A stretch of DNA of 54,117 nucleotides from Gemella massiliensis (GCF_900120125.1 NZ_LT635546.1:1-54117), one strand, 5' to 3'. Counted from the first letter of the stretch, positions 16,951-26,790 are shown. The notes: a model not told the origin generated them from the letters alone. Numbers and translations: made by a program.

Positions 16951-17334
16951 ATGCAGTCAAAATTATTTATAAAAAATTTAGAAGTATTTGCTTATCACGG
17001 TTTATTTAATGAAGAAAATAAATTGGGACAAAAATTTATTTTTGATGTTGAATGTGATGTAAATTATACTAAGGCGTTATTCAGTGATGATATGAATGAT
17101 AGTATAAGTTATGCAAGTATAGCGGATATAGTGATAAAGACAGCAACAGAAAATACATTTAATTTATTGGAACGATTGACAGGAGAAATTGTTAAAAATA
17201 TTTTTAATAAATTTTCTGAAGTTACAGCGATCAAATTAGAAATAAATAAACCTAACGCTCCATTAAAGTATTCTTTTGATAAATGTGGTACTAAGTTAAC
17301 TATAACACGTGTGGAGTTTGATAATTTATTATGA
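16951..17334 (+). CDS. folB: Dihydroneopterin aldolase
   Basis: Cleaves 7,8-dihydroneopterin to 6-hydroxymethyl-dihydropterin and glycolaldehyde in folate synthesis. 127 residues, the normal length. YHGLFNEENKLGQ (about 15-27) holds the active-site Glu, and catalytic K100 lies in INKPNAPLKY. AAGGAGTG precedes the ATG. It overlaps folK by four bases, so the two consecutive pathway enzymes are coupled. folE and folP are not in the window. Confidence 0.95.
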   Translation: MQSKLFIKNLEVFAYHGLFNEENKLGQKFIFDVECDVNYTKALFSDDMNDSISYASIADIVIKTATENTFNLLERLTGEIVKNIFNKFSEVTAIKLEINKPNAPLKYSFDKCGTKLTITRVEFDNLL

Positions 17335-17801
17335 TAATTTTAGCGTTGGGTACAAATTTGGAGCCGAGAGAACAGTATTTAATTTCGGCATTAGAAAAAA
17401 TGAAAAAAATCGGTATAAAAATTAAAAAAAGTAGCAGCATTTATGAAACTTCTGCATGGGGTGGCGTTGCTACTAATAATTTTTTAAATATGTGTATCGT
17501 TGTTGAATATAAAAAATCAGCATATAAGTTGCTTGAAAATATTCAACAAATAGAACACAATCTTGGCAGAGTGAGAAAAGAACATTGGGGCGATAGAACG
17601 ATAGACATAGATATTATAGAATTTAATGGAAAAGTTTTTAATGATGAAAAGTTAATAGTTCCACATAAGTATTTACACGAGAGAAACTTTGTTTTGTTAC
17701 CAATTTTAGAAATATGCGGTGATATATTAATAAATAATAAGAGTGTAAAAAATTCTTTAGATAAACTTGATAGTCAGATTAAGGTGTATAAAAAATTGTA
17801 A
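17331..17801 (+). CDS. folK: 2-amino-4-hydroxy-6-hydroxymethyldihydropteridine pyrophosphokinase
   Basis: Transfers pyrophosphate from ATP to 6-hydroxymethyl-dihydropterin, the step after FolB. 156 residues. GTNLEPREQYL is near the start, and the HPPK signature DRTIDIDII at 88-96 provides the magnesium-binding Asp pair (D92, D94). The start overlaps the end of folB. The dihydrouridine synthase gene follows 15 bases later, the same folB-folK-dus order as in Bacillus. Confidence 0.95.
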   Translation: MIILALGTNLEPREQYLISALEKMKKIGIKIKKSSSIYETSAWGGVATNNFLNMCIVVEYKKSAYKLLENIQQIEHNLGRVRKEHWGDRTIDIDIIEFNGKVFNDEKLIVPHKYLHERNFVLLPILEICGDILINNKSVKNSLDKLDSQIKVYKKL

Positions 17802-17816
17802 GTGAAAGGATAACTG

Positions 17817-18809
17817 ATGTTTAAAATAAGAGAAGTAGAAATACCGAACAGAGTGGTACTTGCTCCAATGGCAGGGGTATGTAATGCGGCATTCAGATTA
17901 ACAGCAAAAGAGTTTGGTGCCGGATTAGTATGTGCTGAGATGGTGAGTGATAAAGCAATTTTATTTAATAATCAAAAAACAATGAATATGTTACATATTG
18001 ATCCACGAGAACATCCGCTTAGCCTTCAAATTTTCGGCGGAGATATAGATAGTATGGTAGAAGCTGCAAAATATGTTGATAAAAATACTCAAGCCGATAT
18101 TATTGATATAAATATGGGTTGTCCTGTTCCGAAGATAACAAAGTCGGATGCAGGAAGTAAATTATTATTAAATCCTGCTAAAGTTTATGAAGTGATTTCA
18201 CGAATAGTAGATGCAGTGGAAAAACCCGTAACGGTAAAAATGCGTATGGGTTGGGACGATGAGCATATCTATGTGATGGATAATGCAAAAAATGCAGAAC
18301 GTGCCGGAGCTTCTTCAATAGCAATTCATGGGAGAACAAAGGTACAAATGTATAGCGGGAAAGCAAATTGGGATGTTATTCGTGATGTGAAAAAAGAATT
18401 AACAGTTCCTGTTATCGGTAATGGAGATGTAACAAGTCCGGAACTTGCAAAAAAAATGCTTGATGAAACGGGTTGTGATGCAGTGATGATAGGACGAGCA
18501 GCATTGGGTAATCCATGGATGCTTTATAGAACGGTGAAGTATTTAGAAACGGGAGAATTAACACCTGAGCCAACCCCACGAGAAAAAATAGATGTTTGTT
18601 TACTACATCTAAGAAGACTTATGGAAATTAAACCGGAAAAAGTGGCAGTACATGAAATGAGAAAACATGCCTCTTATTATATGAAAGGTATTAAAGGTGG
18701 AACAAAGGTAAAAAAAGAACTTAACCATCTTAACACATATGAAGAGATGGAGCAATTATTTGAAAAATTTCTTGATTATATAGACAATAAAAATAAAATA
18801 TCAGTATAA
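17817..18809 (+). CDS. dusB: tRNA-dihydrouridine synthase (DusB family)
   Basis: An FMN-dependent enzyme that reduces uridines in the D-loop of tRNA. 330 residues: TIM barrel opening with VVLAPMAGVCNAAFR, catalytic C102 in INMGCPVPK, FMN-phosphate binding in IGNGDV and MIGRAALGNP, and a C-terminal helical tRNA-binding domain. GAAAGGA supports the ATG. Third gene of the folB-folK-dus operon, closed by a strong terminator. Which uridine it modifies cannot be told from sequence. Confidence 0.95.
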   Translation: MFKIREVEIPNRVVLAPMAGVCNAAFRLTAKEFGAGLVCAEMVSDKAILFNNQKTMNMLHIDPREHPLSLQIFGGDIDSMVEAAKYVDKNTQADIIDINMGCPVPKITKSDAGSKLLLNPAKVYEVISRIVDAVEKPVTVKMRMGWDDEHIYVMDNAKNAERAGASSIAIHGRTKVQMYSGKANWDVIRDVKKELTVPVIGNGDVTSPELAKKMLDETGCDAVMIGRAALGNPWMLYRTVKYLETGELTPEPTPREKIDVCLLHLRRLMEIKPEKVAVHEMRKHASYYMKGIKGGTKVKKELNHLNTYEEMEQLFEKFLDYIDNKNKISV

Positions 18810-18814
18810 AACTA

Positions 18815-18868
18815 AAAAGAGTTATCGGAATTTAAAGTTAAATCGAGATAACTCTTTTTTTTTTTTTT
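18815..18868. terminator. Terminator after dusB, probably bidirectional
   Basis: AAAAGAGTTATC (18815-18826) pairs with GATAACTCTTTT (18847-18858) and runs into 14 T on the plus strand. On the minus strand it ends in TTTTTAG, so it may also stop the thioredoxin-like gene. Confidence 0.85.
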
Positions 18869-18960
18869 AGATTTTGGCATTGTGACATAAATTCTGTAAG
18901 TTACTTTTTGTCAGCAGAAAGCAAAACGATTTATTATGTAGATTTTGTTTATGGAAAAAG

Positions 18961-19290
18961 TTAAATTTTTAATAAGAAGTTTTCAACTTCATTTTGAGTT
19001 TTTGCTATTTTTGAAACAAATCTAGCAACTTCTTTATTATTTTTATAAGCGACAAATGATGGAATTCCAAAAATATTCAGTGTTTGAATAATTTCCGGGA
19101 ATTTATCTCTATCAATGTAGATAAATTTTATATCAGGAAATTTATTTATAGTTTCTTCAAAAAATTTATCCAATATTAGGCAATCCGGACACCAATTTGC
19201 AGAAAAAACAAAAACTACTTTTTCGTTATTTTCTTTAGCTGTCTTAAATTCTTCAATAGTTTTTAAATATTCTATATAGTCAAACATCAT
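18961..19290 (-). CDS. Thioredoxin-like protein
   Basis: A 109-residue thioredoxin-fold protein with active site WCPDC (33-37) rather than the classic WCGPC, and a cis-proline region GIPSF. No signal peptide, so cytoplasmic. The unusual centre suggests a specialised thiol reductase or disulfide-handling protein rather than the housekeeping thioredoxin. The start is one of two adjacent ATGs behind GAGGTGAT. It faces away from the glutathione reductase gene 445 bases away; a shared redox role is inference. Confidence 0.88.
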   Translation of the reverse strand: MMFDYIEYLKTIEEFKTAKENNEKVVFVFSANWCPDCLILDKFFEETINKFPDIKFIYIDRDKFPEIIQTLNIFGIPSFVAYKNNKEVARFVSKIAKTQNEVENFLLKI

Positions 19291-19444
19291 ATCACCTCGC
19301 AGTATTATATAATTAAGATTATACTATTAAGTAATAACATTATCACGTAAAATGATTTAGCTAAATGATAGTAGAAAATAGATAGAAACCACTATTTTGA
19401 AAAAATACTTTGAAGAATTATGATTTTTCCCCTAAGCACTTCTA

Positions 19445-19473
19445 TTGAAAAAAATATTTCAATAGTGCATAAT
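19445..19473 (+). promoter_or_regulatory. Likely promoter for the structured leader and gor
   Basis: TTGAAA (19445-19450), 17 bp, CATAAT (19468-19473). The transcript would begin near 19480 and include the folded element at 19551-19680. Confidence 0.5.
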
Positions 19474-19550
19474 ATACTTACAGAAAGCATTAAGTATTAA
19501 TTTTATAAGAAAGAGTGTAAAAAATATTATATATTTATATACAAAATATT

Positions 19551-19680
19551 ATTTGTTGCTGATTCTATAGTGGTGTGGCAACCTTAAGAACTAACTGCTA
19601 CGCAGTGGATTTCTTAAGGTTCACCTGAGCTTATAATCTCAGGTGAAGCCAGTATTCCACCACTAAAAACAGCAACAAGT
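19551..19680 (+). ncRNA. Structured element, possible three-way-junction RNA leader
   Basis: Nested complementary arms: P1 19551-19561 with 19670-19680 (11 pairs, one G-T); P2 19568-19575 with 19658-19665 (8 pairs); inside them P3 19580-19590 with 19611-19621 (11 pairs, capped by a 5-bp inner stem ACTGC/GCAGT) and P4 19622-19629 with 19638-19645 (8 pairs). It is markedly more GC-rich than its flanks and has no terminator tail. It sits 54 bases before gor. I know no riboswitch class with this sequence; a cis-acting RNA, an independent small RNA or a mobile element remnant are all possible. Confidence 0.55.
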
Positions 19681-19734
19681 CTAATAGCAATGTTTGTAAA
19701 ATAATATATTGAAATTTTTACAAGGGGAAAATAT

Positions 19735-21087
19735 ATGGTAAAACACTATGATTATATTGCAATCGGTGGCGGAAGTGGAGGAATTGCTTCAATTAATCGT
19801 GCTGCAATGTATGGGAAAAAAACTTTGTTAATTGAACGAGGCGAATTGGGAGGGACATGTGTTAACGTCGGTTGCGTACCTAAAAAAGTGATGTGGCACG
19901 CTTCTCAAATATCAGAAAGTCTAAAATTATACGCAGCAGATTACGGTTTTACATTTGATAATTTAGAATTTAATTTTGAAAAATTAGTAGATAGCCGCAG
20001 TGCTTATATTGATAGAATACATGGTTCTTATGAACGTGGATTAAGCAATAATAATGTGGACGTAATTAAAGGATCTGCTAAATTTATAAACAAAAATACT
20101 GTAGAAGTGAACGGTGAACAATATTCAGCTAATCATATTCTAATTGCAACAGGAGGGAAACCGACTATTCCTAATATTGAGGGTGCGGAATATGGAATAA
20201 CTTCGAATGAAGTATTTGCATTGAAACAATTACCGAAACGTATCGCTGTGGTCGGTGCAGGATATATTGCTGTAGAATTAGCCGGTGTATTTAATGGTCT
20301 AGGCGTTAACACACACTTATTTGTGAGAAAGCATTCACCGCTGAGAACATTTGATAAAGATATAGTTGATACATTGGTAAAAGTTATGGAAAAAGAGGGA
20401 CCAACTCTGCATACTCATGCTATACCGAAAAAAGTAGTGAAAAATTCCGATAATAGTTTAACATTAATATTAGAAGATGATAGACAAACAACAGTAGACT
20501 TACTGGTGTGGGCTATTGGAAGAAGTCCGTTAACACAAGGCTTAAATTTAGAAGCGGCTGGAGTTGGGTTAAATGAACGTGGTTTTATTGAAACAGATAA
20601 ATATCAAAATACGAATGTTGAAGGAATTTATGCAGTAGGTGATGTAACCGGACGCCTTGCACTTACTCCGGTAGCGGTAGCGGCGGGTCGACGTTTGTCA
20701 GAGCGACTATTTAACGGTAAAGTAAATGAATATTTAGATTATAACAATGTAGCAACGGTTATCTTTTCGCATCCTCCAATCGCCGCAATAGGTTATACAG
20801 AAGAAAAAGCATTAAAAGAATTTGGTAAACAAAATGTTAAAGTATATAAATCATCATTTACACCAATGTATTCAGCAGTTACGAATAATCGTCAACCAAG
20901 TACAATGAAACTTGTAACAGTTGGTGCAGAAGAAAAAATTGTCGGTCTGCATGGTATCGGTTTTGGTGTTGATGAAATGATTCAAGGCTTTGCTGTAGCT
21001 ATAAAAATGGGAGCGACAAAAAAAGATTTTGATGATACAGTCGCAATTCATCCAACAGGTTCAGAAGAATTTGTAACTATGAGATAA
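19735..21087 (+). CDS. gor: Glutathione-disulfide reductase
   Basis: An NADPH-dependent flavoenzyme that reduces glutathione disulfide. 450 residues: FAD-binding [13 protein letters not shown] near 11-23, redox disulfide C42/C47 in [18 protein letters not shown]-binding [14 protein letters not shown], a second FAD contact in [10 protein letters not shown], and the C-terminal HPTGSEE with catalytic H439 and E444. This is the glutathione reductase rather than lipoamide or mercuric branch of the family. AAGGGG precedes ATG. No glutathione synthesis gene is in the window, so the cell may import it or encode it elsewhere. A structured leader lies upstream. Confidence 0.93.
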   Translation: MVKHYDYIAIGGGSGGIASINRAAMYGKKTLLIERGELGGTCVNVGCVPKKVMWHASQISESLKLYAADYGFTFDNLEFNFEKLVDSRSAYIDRIHGSYERGLSNNNVDVIKGSAKFINKNTVEVNGEQYSANHILIATGGKPTIPNIEGAEYGITSNEVFALKQLPKRIAVVGAGYIAVELAGVFNGLGVNTHLFVRKHSPLRTFDKDIVDTLVKVMEKEGPTLHTHAIPKKVVKNSDNSLTLILEDDRQTTVDLLVWAIGRSPLTQGLNLEAAGVGLNERGFIETDKYQNTNVEGIYAVGDVTGRLALTPVAVAAGRRLSERLFNGKVNEYLDYNNVATVIFSHPPIAAIGYTEEKALKEFGKQNVKVYKSSFTPMYSAVTNNRQPSTMKLVTVGAEEKIVGLHGIGFGVDEMIQGFAVAIKMGATKKDFDDTVAIHPTGSEEFVTMR

Positions 21088-21317
21088 TATAGGAAAAGCA
21101 TAATGTAACTGAATTTTGGCTTTTTTAAGTTTAAAAACCGGGAGTAGAGTGTTTATTTGTTAAAAGAAATATTTTTTCTGAAATTATATTGAGAATATGA
21201 AAATAATACTAATATTAGATTATTAACAGTATGAATAAAGGAATATAATAAATTCAACTTAACAAATAAAAACTAATAATTTATTTAAAACCGGAGAGCT
21301 AAATATAAAATTTAATT

Positions 21318-21386
21318 TAAAAATCGAAAGTAAAATTATAAAATCAATTTTTTTAAAATTTTGATTTATTTTACTTTCGATTTTGT
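21318..21386. terminator. Bidirectional terminator between gor and rae1
   Basis: AAAATCGAAAGTAAAA (21320-21335) pairs perfectly with TTTTACTTTCGATTTT (21369-21384), with further inner pairing (ATAAAATCAA/TTTTGATTTA). It separates two convergent genes. The rest of the 21088-21317 gap is AT-rich and empty. Confidence 0.85.
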
Positions 21387-21913
21387 TACAGTTTATCACC
21401 ATTAATAAGAAAATTTTCTAATTTTTTTCTGTCTCTATCGCTCATACGAATATGACGATTTCTTAATTTGTTTTTATTATGTTTTTTAGAAAGGCGAGAA
21501 ACATTTTGCTTACGTTCTTTTAAGTCTTTAATAAAACGATGGCAATCACGTAATATTGCACCGTAACCAAGCGTTGTATCACGTTCATCGTGGTCATCAC
21601 TAACAACAATAATATCAACGAAATGCTCAATACGAAGTTCACGTGTTTTACGTTCTATCCATTGATCCGCCTTTTCACCGGTTTTAGTGTAGACGATATT
21701 AATTGGTGCTTCTTCTTTAATATATTCTTTGGAACGAGTTAAATATGCGTCAAAGATGCAGTAAACAATATAGTTATTGCCACTTGAATATTCTTTCAAT
21801 ATATCAATAAGTATATCACGTTCAGTAGGGAATGTAGAACTTTTTATTAAATCATATTCTTTCATGCGAAAAAGAAGATTATATCCATCAATAAATAAGT
21901 ATTGTTTTTTCAT
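21386..21913 (-). CDS. rae1: NYN-domain ribonuclease, Rae1/YacP family
   Basis: 175 residues. The N-terminus LFIDGYNLL and the later VVSDDHDERDT bring together the conserved Asp residues of the NYN/PIN-like fold. The C-terminal third is Lys/Arg-rich, suiting RNA or ribosome binding. In Bacillus subtilis Rae1 (YacP) cleaves certain mRNAs inside the ribosome A site. Its position at the end of a cysS-mrnC-rlmB cluster matches that genome. GGAGAG precedes ATG on this strand. Confidence 0.9.
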   Translation of the reverse strand: MKKQYLFIDGYNLLFRMKEYDLIKSSTFPTERDILIDILKEYSSGNNYIVYCIFDAYLTRSKEYIKEEAPINIVYTKTGEKADQWIERKTRELRIEHFVDIIVVSDDHDERDTTLGYGAILRDCHRFIKDLKERKQNVSRLSKKHNKNKLRNRHIRMSDRDRKKLENFLINGDKL

Positions 21914-21946
21914 GTTATCTCTCCTTTCTTAAAATAATAAAGTTGT

Positions 21947-22831
21947 TTAATAGCAATCCCAAGTATAAAGAATTTTAGAAAAATCCAGTTTTTTTAATTG
22001 TTTCTTGGTAATAAAGAAATTACCTATACCACAATCTCCCCACATAATTTCACATTCAGGACTATTATATGAATTAATTTGAAGCAATAAAATATTATAA
22101 TCTTTAAATTCATCTTTAAAACGTGGATCCCATTGAGTAAATGAGGGGAAGCCGCCTATTTGAGCAGCAGAGAAATTTTCGTTAAATTGTTCTTCTATAT
22201 AATCATAAAGTTCTTCATCATATACGTATAACCCTGTCCAATCTAACTCTATTTTAAAAGATGGAAATCTTTTGTTCCATTCTTTAACAAAATGAGCATC
22301 GAAGTGGTGATCTGTCGGTGTCATAGATTGTTTGTCTAATTCAAATGATAATGCAAAAGGAGAACCTTTCATCAGTGGAGTTAACGTAGTATTTCCGGTT
22401 TCTTCTTCAAAATTTTTTGGTTGATATAATGTAGTTATTTCATCTTCGCTATAATGCTCTGTAATATTCGGATAATAAAGTACCCGTTTATTAGTATTAG
22501 AATTAATGTTGTTATAGTCAACTTCAAAATCCGCACCTAAATCAGGACTTCCACCGTAAATCCAAAATTGCATAATACCATTTTTTGGATAAATATTATT
22601 TTTCGGTAATTCTTCACAATTTATTTGGGCAAGAAATGTTAACTGTTCACCTTTATTATTAGTGGGAATTTCTGCATTTTTTGGTAGGTAAAAAACACCG
22701 CCAAACTTACTGCTTGTAATCTTTGTTGGAGTATTGGGAATAGGTTTTATTTTAATAACTTCAGTTTCAGTTGTTTTTTTGAATTTTGTTAAAAAATTGT
22801 CTATATCGTTGTAATCAATAAAAAGTATCAT
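21947..22831 (-). CDS. DUF1963 (YwqG-like) protein
   Basis: A 294-residue protein of the DUF1963/YwqG family, recognised from its Asp/Gln-rich core: SKFGGVFYLPKNAEIP, LTFLAQINCEELP, GIMQFWIYGG and a C-terminal GDCGIGNFFITKKQL. The biochemical function of the family is not established. It is inserted between rlmB and rae1, which are normally neighbours in Bacilli, so it is an extra passenger in an otherwise conserved RNA-processing cluster. Start behind AGGAGG on this strand. Confidence 0.85.
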   Translation of the reverse strand: MILFIDYNDIDNFLTKFKKTTETEVIKIKPIPNTPTKITSSKFGGVFYLPKNAEIPTNNKGEQLTFLAQINCEELPKNNIYPKNGIMQFWIYGGSPDLGADFEVDYNNINSNTNKRVLYYPNITEHYSEDEITTLYQPKNFEEETGNTTLTPLMKGSPFALSFELDKQSMTPTDHHFDAHFVKEWNKRFPSFKIELDWTGLYVYDEELYDYIEEQFNENFSAAQIGGFPSFTQWDPRFKDEFKDYNILLLQINSYNSPECEIMWGDCGIGNFFITKKQLKKLDFSKILYTWDCY

Positions 22832-22842
22832 AGTTTATCCTC

Positions 22843-23652
22843 CTAATTATCTTTTATTCTTTCATACATCACTATACCGGCGGCAACAGATGCATTAAGA
22901 CTTTGTATTTTCCCAAGCATCGGTAAATGGTATAAGAAATCACATTCATCAGCAATTACCTTACTTATACCTGTACCCTCATTACCAATAACAATGGCTA
23001 GCGGTACATCTTTAGCAATTTTGGTATAATTTTCAGAACGTTCTGAAAGTGTTGTCCCTGCAATCCAAAAACCGACTTGTTTAAGTTTTTTAATTGTATC
23101 GGTTAGATTTGGTACACGTATTACCGGTATATACTCAATAGCACCGGCTGAGGCTTTAACAGCTGTTTGACTAATGACGGCAGCACGACGTTTCGGAATA
23201 ATAACCGCCTTAACACCGCATGCTTCAGCGGAACGAATAATTGCACCGAGATTATGAGGGTCTTCAATGTGATCTAAGATTAGTAATGTAGTATTTTTAT
23301 CAATATCCAAAGTGCTTATTACTTCGTCGAGTTCAAAATAATTATATGGTGCAACGTAAGCGATAACTCCCTGATGTCGTTCGGTAGTTGAATTATCAAG
23401 TTTACGCTTTGGAACTTCTTGACAAATGATTTTTTTTTCATTTGCAATAGTGAAAATAGATTTTAAACGTCCTTTTTCAATACCTTCTTGAAAAAGTATT
23501 TTATTAATTTCACGTCCCGATTTTATTGCTTCGAGTATTGCATTACGTCCAGCTATTACCTCTTTATCAATTTCAATGTCATCGTTTTGAAATTTGTATT
23601 GAGATTTATTTTTTTGACGTAATTCTTTATAGTGTTTATTGTTTTTTTTCAT
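22843..23652 (-). CDS. rlmB: 23S rRNA (guanosine-2'-O-)-methyltransferase RlmB (SpoU/TrmH family)
   Basis: An S-adenosylmethionine-dependent RNA ribose methyltransferase with the knotted SPOUT fold. About 269 residues from ATG at 23652: substrate-binding N-terminus (VIAGRNAILEAI), then HIEDPHNLGAIIRSAEACG, VIGNEGTGIS and LNASVAAGIVMYE, the three SpoU motifs. An in-frame TTG at 23694 could add 14 residues, but 23652 begins the usual family N-terminus. It overlaps the end of mrnC by 17 bases; a GGAGGAG inside mrnC may serve it. Cluster order cysS-mrnC-rlmB is conserved. Confidence 0.9.
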   Translation of the reverse strand: MKKNNKHYKELRQKNKSQYKFQNDDIEIDKEVIAGRNAILEAIKSGREINKILFQEGIEKGRLKSIFTIANEKKIICQEVPKRKLDNSTTERHQGVIAYVAPYNYFELDEVISTLDIDKNTTLLILDHIEDPHNLGAIIRSAEACGVKAVIIPKRRAAVISQTAVKASAGAIEYIPVIRVPNLTDTIKKLKQVGFWIAGTTLSERSENYTKIAKDVPLAIVIGNEGTGISKVIADECDFLYHLPMLGKIQSLNASVAAGIVMYERIKDN

Positions 23653-24067
23653 AAAATTTAATGATGTGATTAAACATCTCCTCCAATCTTTCAAAGTTTT
23701 TTTCTAAATACAAATAACCAAAAACAGCTTCTAAACCGGTGGCTAGTTTATATTCCATAATGCTTGCATTTTTTGCTTTAGAGTTATTTTTTTGATTTTT
23801 AGCACGATTGTAAATTTTTTTTTCTTCTTCCGTTAAAAAATTTTCTTCTAATAAATATATCATAAATCCGGCTTGTGCCCGAGCTGAAACGATGGTTGAC
23901 ACTGTATGATGAAGATCATTTATTTTACCAAGATGATATTTCATGATATACTCCCGACTTATAATATCATAAATACTATCACCGATATAAGCAAGGGTAA
24001 GTGCCTGCATTTGTTTTGGATTATCAAAGTTTTTTTCGGTAAATTTAAATGTTATTGCTTTTTCCAT
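23636..24067 (-). CDS. mrnC: Mini-ribonuclease III
   Basis: Processes 23S rRNA precursor ends in Firmicutes. 143 residues form only the RNase III catalytic domain, without a double-stranded-RNA-binding domain. [19 protein letters not shown] contains the acidic catalytic residues, and [13 protein letters not shown] the second motif. It overlaps cysS upstream by 16 bases and rlmB downstream by 17 bases, indicating tight translational coupling. Neighbouring rlmB also acts on 23S rRNA. Confidence 0.95.
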   Translation of the reverse strand: MEKAITFKFTEKNFDNPKQMQALTLAYIGDSIYDIISREYIMKYHLGKINDLHHTVSTIVSARAQAGFMIYLLEENFLTEEEKKIYNRAKNQKNNSKAKNASIMEYKLATGLEAVFGYLYLEKNFERLEEMFNHIIKFYEKKQ

Positions 24068-25449
24068 CTGACTCCTTGTTTTGTATCTTCTAATACAATT
24101 CCTTGTTTTTTTAAATCATCACGGATTTTATCCGCAAGTGAAAAATCTTTGTTTTTACGTGCCTGTTCACGCTGTTCAATTAGTTGTTCAATATAAACGC
24201 TGTTGATGTTGCTATTTTCTTTTACATTAATACCTAAAATGCTGCTATAAGTTTCAAAAGCGGCATTTATAAGTTCAAGCGTTTCTTTATTGACATTATC
24301 TTGTGCAGTATAAGAGTTGCTAATTCTTACAATTTCATACCACGATGATAGAGCATTTGCAGTGTTAAAATCGTCTTGCATATATATTTCAAATTGTTCA
24401 AGTTCATGATTTATAGCATTTATAACAGAATTATCCAGCTGTTCAATAGACATTTCATTGTTTAGTCTAAATTGTAAGTTATGATAAGCTGTTCTTAATT
24501 TTTCAAAATTAATTCGGGCTAACTCAATGTTTTCATTTGTGTAGTTAATTGGAGTACGATAGTGAACACTCAACATAAATAAACGCAGTACCATCGGATC
24601 AATTTCGGAAATAATGTCTTTAACAAGTCGGAAGTTACCAAGTGATTTACTCATTTTAACATTGTCTATATTAATAAAAGCATTATGCATCCAGTAATTA
24701 GCGAAAGGTGCATGATTATGGCACTCAGATTGAGCGATTTCATTTTCGTGATGAGGAAAAGTTAAATCCTGTCCTCCTGCATGAATATCAATGGTAGCTC
24801 CTAAAGTCTCTTTTGCCATAACAGAACATTCAATATGCCAACCGGGGCGTCCTTCACCAAATGGGCTCTCCCATTTTATTTCTCCGGGCTTTGCTTTTTT
24901 CCATAATGCGAAATCAAGAGGATCTTCTTTGTGTTCACCCACTTCAATTCTAGCACCGCTAATAAGGTCATCAATAGATTGTTTACTCAATTTTCCATAA
25001 TCTTCTTTTTTACGTGTTCTAAAATAGACATCTCCCTTTGATTCATAGGCAAATCCCTCATCAACAAGTTGTTTAATAAAAGTGATAATTTCATTCATGT
25101 ATTCAGTTACACGTGGATTTTTAGTAGCACGTTTACATCCTAAAGCGTCGTAATCTTTGAAAAAGGCTTTGATATACTTATCGGTTAGTTCAGTTGTTGA
25201 AATATTTTCCTCATGGCTTGCTTTAATAATTTTGTCATCAACATCAGTAAAGTTAGAAATGAAGTCAACAGTGTAACCACTATGTTCTAAATATTTTCTA
25301 ACAACATCAAAAACAATAATAGGGCGGGCGTTACCGATGTGAATATAGTTGTAAACCGTAGGACCACAGACATACATTTTTATTTTCCCTTCTTCAATGG
25401 TATTTAGCATTTCTTTTTGTCTGGTTAAAGTGTTGTACAGCTTAATCAT
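24052..25449 (-). CDS. cysS: Cysteine--tRNA ligase
   Basis: Charges tRNA-Cys. 465 residues, the family length: zinc-binding C28 in [13 protein letters not shown] at 37-40, further zinc ligands in [10 protein letters not shown] and HHENE, and KMSKS at 265-269. AAGGAGAG precedes the ATG on this strand. It leads a five-gene minus-strand cluster. In Bacillus cysS follows gltX-cysE; here the upstream neighbour is a divergent YitT gene and the 170-base gap shows no T-box. Confidence 0.97.
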   Translation of the reverse strand: MIKLYNTLTRQKEMLNTIEEGKIKMYVCGPTVYNYIHIGNARPIIVFDVVRKYLEHSGYTVDFISNFTDVDDKIIKASHEENISTTELTDKYIKAFFKDYDALGCKRATKNPRVTEYMNEIITFIKQLVDEGFAYESKGDVYFRTRKKEDYGKLSKQSIDDLISGARIEVGEHKEDPLDFALWKKAKPGEIKWESPFGEGRPGWHIECSVMAKETLGATIDIHAGGQDLTFPHHENEIAQSECHNHAPFANYWMHNAFINIDNVKMSKSLGNFRLVKDIISEIDPMVLRLFMLSVHYRTPINYTNENIELARINFEKLRTAYHNLQFRLNNEMSIEQLDNSVINAINHELEQFEIYMQDDFNTANALSSWYEIVRISNSYTAQDNVNKETLELINAAFETYSSILGINVKENSNINSVYIEQLIEQREQARKNKDFSLADKIRDDLKKQGIVLEDTKQGVRWKKQ

Positions 25450-25620
25450 TATTGCTCTCCTTATTTACTATTAATACAATTTTATAAACTTATTACTTAA
25501 ATTTTAACACAAAATTACAATAATTAAAATTGTAAATTTCTATTTTCGTATCTCTTGATTTTTTTTTATTTTGTATTACAATAAAAGAAGCTAAAAAATT
25601 AAAAATAAGGAATAGTTACT

Positions 25621-26499
25621 ATGATGTTGTCGAATGTAATTTATGAAACAAATAAACATAAGAGTTTGAAAAATATTTTTCTTTTAATACTGGGAACATT
25701 TTTATTTTCAATTTATGCAGGGATACTTATACCGGCAAATAACATTGGTGCCGGAGGTGCATTGGGACTTAGTTTAGTTCTGAATAAATTAATAGGAATA
25801 AAAATAGGGACGGCACAATTTTTATTTAATTTACCGTTATTTTATATAGGGTATAAATATATTAGTAGAAGATTTATCTTACTCACAGGATTAGTAATTA
25901 GCGTTTCATCATTTTTAATAAATAATTTACCTCATTTTATCACACCGGTTTACTTGGGAGATTCTTTGGTAGCGGCAATATTTAGTGGAATTATCTCAGG
26001 GCTTGCAATGTGCTGTTTATTAGTCGGTGGTGCTTCAACCGGAGGGACGGATATAACAGGTAAGTTTTTATCAAGAAAAACAAAAGTCAACTTACCGACA
26101 GTCTTTCTAATACAAGATATTACAATTTATTTAATAGTTTGGATTTTCTTTGATATTAAATATGTAATGTATGCTTTGGTGATGAGCTTTGTAAGAAATC
26201 AAACGATGAAAGGTGTTCAAAAGTTATTTTCAGCTTATATTCAATGTACAATTATTTGTGATTGTCCGGAGAAAATGGTAGAGATTATTAATTATCAATT
26301 ACATCGAGGTTCAACAGTTCTTGATGTTGAAGGGGGATATAGTCATATGAAAAAACGTATGATTATAGTCGTTATACAACAAAATGAAATGTATCAACTG
26401 AAAAAATTAGTAGCACGAAATTGCCCGAATGCTTTTATTACGGTAACGGCTGTTAATACAATTATGGGGAATTTCAAAGAACATTCGTATAGGTTATAA
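25621..26499 (+). CDS. YitT family membrane protein (DUF2179), paralogue 1
   Basis: A 292-residue membrane protein with five or six hydrophobic segments in the first 200 residues (including the GGASTGGTDITGKFL loop) and a C-terminal cytoplasmic DUF2179 domain (GSTVLDVEGGYSHMKKRMIIVV). The function of YitT proteins is not settled. The second copy in this window is at 31202-32107. AAGGAA lies nine bases before the first of two possible ATGs. Divergent from cysS. Confidence 0.88.
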   Translation: MMLSNVIYETNKHKSLKNIFLLILGTFLFSIYAGILIPANNIGAGGALGLSLVLNKLIGIKIGTAQFLFNLPLFYIGYKYISRRFILLTGLVISVSSFLINNLPHFITPVYLGDSLVAAIFSGIISGLAMCCLLVGGASTGGTDITGKFLSRKTKVNLPTVFLIQDITIYLIVWIFFDIKYVMYALVMSFVRNQTMKGVQKLFSAYIQCTIICDCPEKMVEIINYQLHRGSTVLDVEGGYSHMKKRMIIVVIQQNEMYQLKKLVARNCPNAFITVTAVNTIMGNFKEHSYRL

Positions 26500-26626
26500 A
26501 AATATAGTTAGTGTAAGGAAACTATAATTTGTATCCAATATAAAGTTTTGATTAAGATAATGAAAAATGTATTATAATAAATATAAATATTCTTATTTTA
26601 GAAAGAAATACCTAAAAATATAAATT

Positions 26627-26674
26627 ACCTCAAAAGTTATATTAAGAAAAGAATTAACTTTAGGGGTGTTTTAT
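26627..26674 (+). terminator. Terminator after the first YitT gene
   Basis: ACCTCAAAAGTTA (26627-26639) pairs with TAACTTTAGGGGT (26655-26667) with one mismatch and one G-T, then GTTTTAT. Confidence 0.65.
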
Positions 26675-26790
26675 AATAAAAAATGGAATTAAACTTTTAC
26701 AAAAGGATTTAGAGAAAATTATCAATAAACTTTTGAAATATAAATCAATTTATGGAATTTATTAAAAGTATGTTAAGAGGAATGTAAAAA

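Noticed and set aside
25450-25620. Possible T-box or other riboswitch before cysS
   Set aside because: The 170-base divergent gap has no T-box core (AAGGTGG...ACC) and no long stems; too short for a standard leader.
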